A stretch of DNA of 64,000 nt. It comes from Trichoplax adhaerens. Taxonomy: Eukaryota > Placozoa > Uniplacotomia > Trichoplacea > Trichoplacidae. Positions 37,701 to 53,825 of this stretch are shown here, piece by piece; within the stretch, counting starts at the first letter, position 1, and each line of letters starts with the position of its first letter. The stretch lies in NCBI RefSeq assembly GCF_000150275.1, contig NW_002060951.1, forward strand, positions 2,724,580 through 2,788,579, in the 5' to 3' direction. Under the pieces are notes generated by a model. That model searched no databases and had not been told where the DNA came from. It saw nothing but the letters and a program-made list of their open reading frames with translations. The translations under genes were made by a program, and so were the position numbers.

Positions 37701-40700
37701 AAATCTACGGAGCTTTCATTACACGCGTTCCAGCCGTTTCAATTAAGAAGAATTACCTTAAGCCTCAATATTTCAACGGCTATTAATATGGCCAAAACCG
37801 GTAACAAGAATTTTATTACATGTATACGTAAAGGCAGCATCCACAGTAACTAATATAACCTATTACTTGCTCAATACTTAATATTTTACGCTATCATATC
37901 AAAACTACTTCCACCTCAGTCCTTGTGCTGATTTATTTAATCAATTAATGTTTCTCTCTTATATGCTACGCAAGATAACTATGACGACATAGTTCAGTCA
38001 CATGCTATACTGTCTCTCCGAGCAAGTGCCTACGTAATCTTTAGTATTCTGTTCGACAACGAAATTATATTTTCAAAGAGAACAAAATCACAACCGACCG
38101 TTGAGAAATATTTGGAAAATAGTCAATCAATCAGATTGATATGGCCGATATCTGAAATTATTTCTTTTCATGATATTCAATCCCAATCTGGTTCTCGTGA
38201 AGCTCATGCAAGAATGTATATTGAATTAAAGTATCAAACAGATTTAGATGGTGACGATAAATTGCTAGGATATGCTATAATCTCTATGAAAAAATTACAA
38301 AATGATAACCCAAATCTTATTCGTTGGTCTTTGGAGTCACTCACATTGAAAAGTGACTTGATTTCCCTTGATAATCATCATAATTCTAACTGGCAGTCCA
38401 GCCACTCGCTAGCTTCTGATAAGTTATCAAAGTCTATAAAGTCATGCATAATTGCTTCTGTAGTAAGTGAAAATCTTTCGGAACATCTATCTCTACAAAT
38501 GATTGATCCCAACATCTGGACGCCTCAACTTCAGTCAACTGAAACTGTCCATATTACTGAATTAACAAGTGATCTCGACTTTTATATCGACTCAATCCGT
38601 TACCTGCCAGATAATGCAACTATTATTAAGGTAATAAGACTAAACGCGAGCGGCAATGTGTAAATGAGCGATCATTTACTTCAAGTAATTGAATAAACTT
38701 TCACTTTAGATTGCAATGTACAAATCTCGATTAAATCGACTGATATTTATCGCGTAAAATCCATACTTAATAATTACAGAAGTATTTTAAATTTTTAATG
38801 TCTTATTCTCTCTTTAGGTAGCTTATTCACTTTTTACCTCCTCTTGGGAAAAAATTAATTTCGTACCTGCCGATCAGTCGACTTCTTACCCAATTCTAAC
38901 TTCATCTGCAAAATGCCCGAAATTCACATATCGATACTCCTTTGTTTCTGATAATAGTGACAAAGATATTTTGTGTTGGGAGCGCAACGCAATATTGTTA
39001 ATTCGCATTTTGACTGTTGATCTTCACTTCGGTAATGTCGCTGTACTCGGAAATGGATATTTACCGATTTTTACTAGGATAGATGATAAGGTATCGCTTT
39101 ATTCCTAAAACTATTCTTGAACTTAACAGTTGCTGAATTTAAATTATATTACTTTTTATACTATGAAGACAACCCTCAATTTTGGTGGACACCAGTTGGT
39201 AATTTATCAAAATTTACCAGAACGAAATCAGTCACTAACCATGGAAAATATCGCACGCTTTTGTGTAAAAGTACCTGCAGCATCTATTGTAGTAAGGTTG
39301 ACTCCCCATACCAAAGTAAGATATTGTTTATGATGGTACATGTATCAGTTTGTATTCAGCCATAGAGGAATTCTTTGGCTTAATTTAATATTTTTAAACT
39401 GTAAATAGCACAATAATTACGTGCTATTCATTATTTAGTATACGCTAATTTTAATTTAGATACATACTTAATATTGGATATCTTGTTGCAGGACTATGTT
39501 TCACAACCAGAGTATACAAGTGGATATTACAAAACAGAAGCTTGTTATCCTACGAAGTCTGAAATAGACGTGATAAATCATTACTTAACTACCACAACCT
39601 ATTCTTCTACTGTAGCAGATATTACCAAATCATTGATTCTGAAGGATAAGCCAGTAGTTCGTCAAGCAGCTCATCACTTAATGCGTGCAAATCATGACAG
39701 ATCAACCTTATCAGCTCAAGCTGTCGGCAACGCTGTTAATCAGTTTAGGAAAAAAGTCTCTTTAGCGCGCTCTGCTGCTGTTGTTTCTAAAGGAATATAT
39801 GATGATGCAGTAAGTAATGCAAGTACAATCAACGATGCCAATAGCATATCGACTGAGAATTTATTGCCAAAGCAACATATTAGTACAGAAGCTAAGCAGG
39901 AGATAAATATGTACATAAAGTCTCGTTTTCGTACAAAAGATCAATTATCTTATCTTGATTTATCTCGCTCTGTGCTATACGAAGAGTCAGTTGGTTTAAC
40001 AGTAAAACTCGATAGACTTTATGGAATGCAATCGAAGGGCTACTTAAATGTCTTCTGTTACACATGGATGAATAAGCGTTCTAATGATGAAGGAAACTGT
40101 CTTTTACTTTCTCACAAACGAGACTGCTGGCATAAAACCGCATCACCTTTATTCATCGATTCCCAGCATGTTAGCGCTGATTTTTGCAAAGCAAAAACTA
40201 AAACTGGCGTTATCTAATAATTATGTTTTTACTTTCTAACATAGAAATTTCAGCCTCCATATGGTCATGCTGTTGCTTTAGTCCTTATGGTTTACGGTGT
40301 GGAGAGATTTAATTACATTCCTACTACGAACACGCAAAGTGGAACTACCATTGCACAAAATGATCCAGACTTAGACCCGAAATATATCGGCTGGAGCATA
40401 TTACCACTGTTCAGCAGGTCCTACATTCAATACAATTTCCATATTCAGACTAACGCATTTGATACTTAATTAAGTCATAACAAATATGGCGTCTTTATAA
40501 TTGTAAGATATTTAAACATTAAATCATCTTACGAATAGTAACTGCGTTGCCTGTTCCAAATATTTATTGCCATTATATGACAACTACCCACAGGTATTAA
40601 TTTATAATTAAACTAGCTTTTGGTAATTGTATCTTCAAAATTCATACTTTTTTCTGGTTAATTAACAATTTTAAAGGCGGCTTTGTCAATATCTCCGACA

Positions 40701-41268
40701 AAGACAATATCAAGTCTTTTGCAAACAGCTATCAAGCAGCAAAAAATTTCTGTTCTAGTAAGATTGCAAAGGTTTTTGTAACGTTTTAGGGTAGCAGTTA
40801 CCACTCTTTAAGCACTAAAATCAAACACGTGTTTTACTATCATCTATTTAGCCGACTGCAAGTCTCGAAATTAGTCTTTGGGATGGTCACTTTTCCCAGG
40901 ATGAATGCTATCCGTTGAGGGTATCTATTTACATAAGCTTTACACAGACACCAAGATATCCTAAGGACATATTTATTATTTCTCGCAGTCGATATATAAA
41001 CCAACTATTAATTAATAGTGGAATATGATTCTTAATATGTAAATTGTAGGTAAACAACGACTTCTTCCAGTTGGGTGATGCAGATCGACTCCAGAGCACG
41101 ATTTTGAGTGATACTTTTGAGTGTGGAACATTGATGGAATTCTTTATTGAATCTCTACCAGAAAAAGATAAAAAGCCGTCAGAAGAATTACTAGCAGATG
41201 CATTTCGTAGTTTCGAAGTACACCTTAATGAAATAATGGAAAAGAAATTGGCAAGTAGTATCATTTAG
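34770..41268 (+). CDS. large unrecognised protein with TBC-like and C2-like stretches
   Basis: I cannot name this gene. About 1,400 aa over roughly 18 exons: 34770-34874, 34986-35120, 35381-35618, 35751-35981, 36107-36243, 36395-36566, 36690-36856, 36921-37297, 37455-37624, 37679-37800, 37975-38630, 38818-39090, 39169-39315, 39492-40208, 40254-about 40466, 40677-40757, 40852-40920, 41050-41268. The N-terminal third is helical and polar. The part at 36921-37624 (KWMVEMFTGILNLPSVMFVLDQLL, LIMLLREDLMQ) resembles the C-terminal half of a TBC fold. Later segments (ELSLRISL; RITLSLNIS; LNFGGHQLVIYQNLP; GWSILPLFSR; ASLEISLWDGHF) look like beta-sandwich C2 repeats. Both domain readings are inference. 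Two junctions are unresolved: exon 7 to 8 is one nucleotide out of phase, and the exon at 40254 meets TAA at 40467-40469 without a good donor. The end may therefore be a separate gene or need correction. Confidence 0.6.
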
Positions 41269-41947
41269 CAACACATGTTGCGTAACGAAGATAATTCCAT
41301 AACTACTACAAGTACATCTTTCTCGAAATTTTTAGAGACAGGACCATAATCAAGAAGGAAGTTACTAAACTACTATGTTGAATAATAAAGCGACAAATAT
41401 GATGGCATGTATTTTAGATCTTCTGTCATGTCATACATATTAAATGATATGTAATAATGTTGCTATTTGACGTATGTAGCTTACATAAAAGATACTGTAT
41501 ATTGTATACGTGTACGTGTATGTGATACTCGATAACGACACACTAAATCTTTCAACGAGGAGTGCCAGAATTTTGACCTTGATTTCTTCAAAATTTTAAA
41601 TGAAGCGAAAACCGCATTAAAAATAGCGGATCCATTTTCAATTGCTGGCAATTATTTTATTTTATCATAAACTACCTTCTATTCTGTAACAGTACCTTAT
41701 CTTATAAAGGAGATATATTTAATCATTGGTATTAATAAAAAGAAACGGCTAATTCTTTCGGAGTTTATTTATAAGAGTAGCCTGATAGTAAAAGCCATCG
41801 CCAAGAGTCGCTTGCTGTCGTCGTTAGTAGCAATGTAAAATACATGGTAAGTCCCATATCAATTCCATTTACGTAAATAATTATAATTTAAAAGGGTACA
41901 AGACTTAGATATTTGATCATAGATATTTAATATCGCAAAATCAATCG
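41269..41947. other. convergent spacer, no gene seen
   Basis: About 680 bp between the 3' ends of the large unrecognised gene and ARL6IP4. AT-rich with no conserved frame and no pentamer cluster. Confidence 0.6.
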
Positions 41948-43111
41948 CTAATTAGCCAGACAAACTTTATTAATTCTTTGATGTTGTTCTTTAGAAACGA
42001 TTTCTTCAAGGATCTCACCACTGCCTTTGATTAACCTGAAAGATTAACTGATTAAATAAATTTATTTATGAAATCATATCGGTGCTACTACAGTGAATGC
42101 GTATCAAAAATAAACGAATACAAACTAGCCTGAATAAGTTGAGTTTGATATAAAATTTAGTATACTGACACAGCTTGAAGTACGGATGATATAAAATGAT
42201 GAATGTCATTTCAAGAAATTGGCGAAAATGTACTGACAAATGATCACTAGACGGAGAAGGGTGCTAAATGCATACGTCATACACACAGCAGTATCTAGAT
42301 ACTGTACATATTTACAGTAATTCGCGTAAAATTTAAGCGTAGTTAACAAGCTTGTCTTGTAGTTCGACTTTCGAATTACTAACTGACATTTCCAGTATTT
42401 CACCGTACTCCGGTACTGTAGCTAAACTGTGCTAGTAATCATATTGATATGTATAACTAGAATATAACCACATAAACTAGATATGGTGAAGATCGGAATG
42501 TATTTTCGAAAAATGTTGTTTACTGTTAATAATGTGTAATTTACCTATTTCTGCCGGTTTCTGGATCATAAACTCTTCTTATGACGCTTTGTTGCTTGTC
42601 CCATTCTTCTTTCGTCATAGGTGCAAAATTTTTCTGTTGTTCAACAGGTCCTAAGATAATCAGTACACGATTAAAAATGATACCACATCATGCACTCAGA
42701 TCCAATAAAACGTCTAATCTAGAACTGTTTCTTTAGTAAATCGAGGTGAATTACTGTACTGTATTATAATTTTTTTATTTTATAATGATTATTATTACTT
42801 TGCAGCTAATACATCATACTGTACTCATAAGATAATAAAATCATAACTGTGCTATGCAAACCCGTCGAAGCATCCTTCTGGGAAGTCTTCGCTGCTGCGT
42901 CGTCGGCGTCCTGTGAATTTTTGTATTTTTTATCCTTTCTTTTTTCTTTCTTAGCAGACTTTTTATCCTTCTTGTTTTTTTTCGATTTTTTCTTTGAATG
43001 TTTCTTTTTTTCGTGGCTATCTTCCGATGAATGCTTTCTTTTGTTTTTATTCAAACATTGACCATCATTCTTCGGATTTAACACAAACTTATGATATCCT
43101 TTGTCACTCAT
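41948..43111 (-). CDS. ARL6IP4: ARL6IP4 (SRp25), Lys-rich nuclear protein
   Basis: Nuclear-speckle protein linked to pre-mRNA splicing in mammals. Three exons, 42862-43111, 42545-42650 and 41948-42035, give 147 aa in continuous phase. The first exon is a Lys/Ser-rich low-complexity stretch (about residues 24-68) that serves as a nuclear-localisation region. The conserved C-terminal block reads [57 protein letters not shown]; human has [31 protein letters not shown] and EVLEEIVTKERHREIN at the same place. The protein is shorter than human isoforms because the N-terminal RS-rich part is reduced. Divergent from S6 kinase. Confidence 0.92.
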
Positions 43112-43226
43112 GATTATTGGAATTCGGTCTTCGATTTATGCGTATTATACTCGTATAATTATAACCATATCTATTGGTCTAATCGTAATTTAGTTATTCA
43201 ATGATGAATGATGATATGGATAACTA

Positions 43227-43289
43227 CCGCACAAAGTGCGGATGGATCTAGTAGAGATATAAAAAATTATTTTAAACTATCTCTACTAG
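43227..43289. repeat. two perfect hairpins in the ARL6IP4-S6K spacer
   Basis: First hairpin: CCGCAC / GTGCGG with a 3-nt loop (43227-43241). Second: 12-bp arms CTAGTAGAGATA (43248-43259) and TATCTCTACTAG (43278-43289) around an 18-nt AT-rich loop. Both are perfect. They lie about 120-180 bp upstream of ARL6IP4 and just left of cluster D. Confidence 0.92.
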
Positions 43290-43328
43290 CATAATATCGT
43301 CGACGATCAAGAACCACAATGTGTGACA

Positions 43329-43700
43329 TACAGTACAGTATACAGTATAGTATAGTACTGTACAGTATACTGTGCATGATATGAAGTACAGTACTGTACT
43401 GTACTGTACAAAGCCTACTGTACATTGTACTGTACAGTACCGTATGAAGAAGGAAAGCTACAGTACAGTATTGCACTCATACCGCACAGTACAATGTACG
43501 GTGTACTACAGTACAGTACGGTACTCCATGATGCACTTCAGACTACTGTACAGTACAGTATAGTACTGTATACTGTACAGTTCGTACAGTAATGTACAGT
43601 ACTGTACAGTACAGTACTTTGACTCACTTGAAACCATTATGGTAAAACACTACAGTACTATACTGTACGTACTGTGCTGTACTGTACGTACTGTAAGTAA
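43329..43700. repeat. ACAGT/ACTGT palindromic pentamer cluster D
   Basis: Dense alternating (ACAGT)n and (ACTGT)n, for example 43329-43410, 43425-43440 and 43545-43620. It fills the middle of the 742-bp spacer between divergent ARL6IP4 and S6 kinase, ending about 150 bp before the kinase ATG. Overlapping open frames on both strands (43267-43563) are products of the repeat. Confidence 0.92.
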
Positions 43701-43853
43701 TCTAACATTAGGAATTTTAATCGAACTCAAATCCTTTCTGGTGGTTCTTAACCATCTGCATCTTACTCGTTTTACTCGTAAATCACTCGTTATTCATAGT
43801 CTTTATCAATTTTAGATTATATCCTAGGCGTAGGTTTATCAATATTCGAAGCT

Positions 43854-49610
<5,757 letters not shown>

Positions 49611-52600
49611 CCGTATTTGTGAAATTGGAAATTACGATGTTAAATTTACAATTAGAAGAAACATTTCTTTGCTGTGTTTATTTACTGTTTTATAGTTGCA
49701 CTGTGCTTGAGCGACAATCTCATTACTGTACCAGTTTCAGCTATTCTGATGTTTAACCAGGAATGACATTACTTAATAGCTTGGTATAAAATGATTCAGG
49801 AATTACTATATTGATTTTTAGGAGTACATTTACTCCGTGAATATATGTAACGATCTTACTACATCGTTATTAAACGAAAACACATTTATTAAGACACCAA
49901 AAATTAGACAGCTCACTTGTAATATGATCTACAAGTATTGTCTTGCACAATTTAAAATTTCTACTGGCTTACACTCACCTTAATGTTTATTATATACAGG
50001 TAAAGGGATGCAGTACATTGTGCTGTCAATACTATTTTATTATCGATGTTAAATAGTTTTATTAAAAATTGCTCATATGTTCTAAAATTCTGTTGGTTTC
50101 AACTTCTATTGAAAATTCAGTATTAAAAGATCATGCCATTATTTGAAATTTAGCATACGTTGTGTCTAATTTCTGTACATACAATCATGGACTACTAGAA
50201 GTAGAAGTAGTCCATGGTATAGTACATACGAGTACATGTGAACGTTGATGACTTCAAAGCCTTAGAAGATATATATTCTTATCTCTGAAATTTCATAACA
50301 GTCATCACTTCTTCATCATGCTTTGAAGTCAACTTGTTTTAATCTGTTTTATTTAAGTTAAGGATAATTGTAATAACAGCAAACACGACTGTTAACAATA
50401 GTGAATAGTTGTAAACTAGAAATAATTCGATATTGAATTCGCTGTAACTTACTCGCAAGAATAGCGAAACTTAATAATGGAAAAGAAAATACGAATATGC
50501 TTGTTTTGGGGCTCAAACAATTATCGATTTTAACACTTTAGCTAAAACACAACAAACTACATTCCTTGGATATTTGCGATTCCTACTTACAATGATGTAT
50601 CTACGCGAAAAGAAAAGATTATAGCCTTCTCCAAATATAATGTCAGATATATTAGATCATTTTGACTAAATGCATTAAGTAAGATTGGTGTAACAATTAA
50701 CCTGTTATAAGTACTTCTTGATCTAACATATTTGTACCTTCATTCATTCTGTTCTACATTCTATTCCATGCACAACATCTGTAGGCATACTCATGGACTA
50801 TTAGTATTCCACGATCCTGTGAACTGGAAACTATCCAGTACACAACATACATTTACTAAACGTAGGAAAGATTACTGTCGAAAAAGGTAACGCTATTACA
50901 CTGCAAGTATCCTAAGCTGTAGTACCGAGACATATTAATGTACAATAGGGAAAGTAGTTTACGGCGATACAGTCTTTTAGATCAAGTGGTGCACCCCTTT
51001 TGTATCTCATGATTGTACTTGAGTTCTTTAAATTACATGCAACTACCTTAGCAGTAACTTTATAACGTAAACTTAACATAGAAATAAGAACTTGACGTCT
51101 CGAAGGAACTATATGTACTGTAATACTACAGAAATCTCTATTTTACTAGACATCGGGCCAGTAACTTCTAAATGGCCGCATTTCTTATGTTACTATATAC
51201 ATCCACACATTTGCCATTTCTAATAATTAAATAATCAAATCATCACGGCTAACTTATGCTCTAAGCGTACAGAATTACGCTGCAAATTAACATTTCTTGT
51301 TCGATATTCCAAACACAGTAAAACGGGCCCTAATATATTACTGTAAATTAATGCTATTGTAAGATACATAAACTGGCAAACGTAGTACCATATCAAGTTT
51401 ATTCCTTAATAACATACTCATAACGGAATTTCGTACGTGTGTAACGGCCAATGTCGGAAATGTAGTCAGCTGGCTGTTCCATATGCTTTGTATCAATATA
51501 CACGTAGGGTAGCTACTTAACACATAGGGTATCATGCTCAGAATAAAACGCAGGTATTTCAGGGTTAGCTGTATCAATGACTTCAATAATAAATTTTAGT
51601 TTAAAAAATATTAATCATAGTTCGTAAGTGTATAGCTTTAACATCCCTTCAAAAATTTTAACTTTCAGTTTAAATGTTTAGAGCGAATAATCAAATGATT
51701 ATCTTAGCTTCAATTACATAATTTTATATATATTATATACTAAAACAGGATATATGTCCATATAACGGGTTCTAAAATATAGTTCTATCGGCCGTTTTTA
51801 AAATATAAAGTAGCCCAGATCCTACATAAAATGTGGATAAGTATTGTATTGTTATGTCTTTCTTTAAATATAAAGTTAAGAATCATAGACAACATCAAGT
51901 TAATTCAACACTGAAGGAAACCACAACAGGATGGTTAAAGTAGTAAATTGGTAACTAAAGCAGTATTTTTCTTATCTAATATAATCTCATACACAATTGC
52001 ATGCGTTTTCTTCATTGCAATGATAATTATGACATTAACATATTTGATTAAGCGTAGCCACACACAGCAGAAGAAATTTTGATTATTTTCGTGGTTTATT
52101 AACTTGTTTTACAGGTAACAGGCTTCTCCATGGATAAATTTTTTTACGAAAATAGAATTACAGAAAAACTTTAACATCTAAGCATCACTCATTATCTGAA
52201 ATATAAAATCTAAATACGATGACAACCCTCTAGTATGCTAACTAGAATAATAATGAGCTATACTTATAAGTAAAGATAATATCTAGTTGAATAATAGTGT
52301 GTTTCATAATATATAAAATAAGCGATCTAAATGAGAGGGAAGCAAAAGAATATAAGAAGTTCTATTAAATTCTTCTTGATTTGAAATTCTTTCGGGTTTA
52401 ATTTAATATTTACAATGCAAGCTGTTTATAGCATTGTGTAAGCAATACACTCTTGGGCTTCATTGTCTTGGCTGTCATGGAAACAATCATAGATTAATTT
52501 AGTCTTAAATTTCAAATTTCACCCGACAACAACGTTGCAGAGATTTCATATTTTAAGCATAGCCAGGTAAGGTGTAATTGTGTTCCTACATGTGAAGCCT

Positions 52601-53825
52601 TATTGATATCATTCTTTTTTCATTAGATATATTGAAATAGCAGTATAATCAGGATTTGCATTTCTTACCGCATGCTTATTTAGGAAATGGCGATGATAGA
52701 ATAGCGCATCAGCGAATTTTTAACACGCAATAGCTGCTATTAACTACTGTGGTTCTCTGTAAACATTATATGTATATATAATTCCAGATATTAATCTACT
52801 GATATAAAAGATGAAATTTCAAAAAGCGATATGTAAAGAATAGAAAAGAGGTATTGTTACCTTTACATTTATCTATGAAAAGCAAAAATCTACAACAATA
52901 TCCATTCAATACTTGAACTAACTACATTTACAACGTTATTAGAACAACTTTCGTCTTAGAAGTTATAGATACGAGGTAAATTCAAATCTATACCAAATTT
53001 GTAGCTTATGTGTAGACAGTTCTAATAGTAATATGGTCAAAAATGCGGTAATAGTTGGGTTGAGATTCATAAAACCCAATTTTTATACCAACGTGTGAAA
53101 TTCATTTAAGAAATATAGAGAATACTTATACATACGAGTTAAAAAAAATTTAGCCGCTAATAATTTCAGTTCTATTCGTTTGGGTCTAAGATAAAAAAGT
53201 TCCACGCAATAAGTTAGCCTTTATTTCATTATTAGCTTCAAAGCCAATCGGATATCTTCCTCTTCATATTTAAACGACTTACTGGCGTATGAAATAAGAG
53301 TGGCTTGCCATGCTACTAAAATCATACAAATCTTTTGCTCGCATATACTATAGATTGATCAGGAAAACTTTGGTATTATAGCTTTTAAGATACAGGCCTG
53401 TCTTGCTTGGATTATTTCTTTGTTTAAACCAATATAAAAACTATTTATAGTTACGTAATATTTAAAGCATAACTGTCTCAAGGGAACTGTAGACTATAAT
53501 GGATTTATATTGAGAATGTCTTTCTAAATTAAATTGCAAACTATACAATGATTAGTTGGTTAGATTTTTAAAGTATCTACTGCGGTATCCTTCCATTGCC
53601 ACATGAATAAATACACGCTAATTTATTAGAATGACAAGTATGCTATTATTCCTGCGTCATTTTTAGGTCTTTATTAGTCTACAAATACTTTGAATATCAC
53701 TACATAACAATTAAATGATTCCTTATAACACTGTTTAAGTTAATGTTATCGTTTTCACATTATATAATCTATGTTATTGAATTTTTAAATCTTTATCTGG
53801 CCTTTCGATCACGTTTACCTGAAGA
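49611..53825. other. 4.2-kb spacer S6K-guanylyl cyclase, no gene seen
   Basis: AT-rich tandem spacer. The only frame of note (51338-51586, minus) has no family features. Hairpins at 50186-50331 are listed separately. Promoter of the cyclase is expected at the right end; no pentamer cluster. Confidence 0.55.
50186..50331. repeat. pair of neighbouring inverted repeats
   Basis: First: perfect 11-bp arms CATGGACTACT (50186-50196) and AGTAGTCCATG (50206-50216) with a 9-nt loop. Second: perfect 12-bp arms TGACTTCAAAGC (50249-50260) and GCTTTGAAGTCA (50320-50331) with a 59-nt loop that itself contains an AT-rich inverted segment. They could be remains of a small inverted-repeat transposon or an RNA hairpin; nothing in the sequence decides. 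Confidence 0.88.

Noticed and set aside
42849-43061. Phe-rich plus-strand frame of 70 codons
   Set aside because: Antisense of the Lys-rich first exon of ARL6IP4.
43267-43563. Open frames on both strands in cluster D
   Set aside because: Repeat artefact.
51338-51586. 82-codon minus-strand frame in the S6K-cyclase spacer
   Set aside because: No recognised family features; expected by chance in AT-rich DNA of this length.
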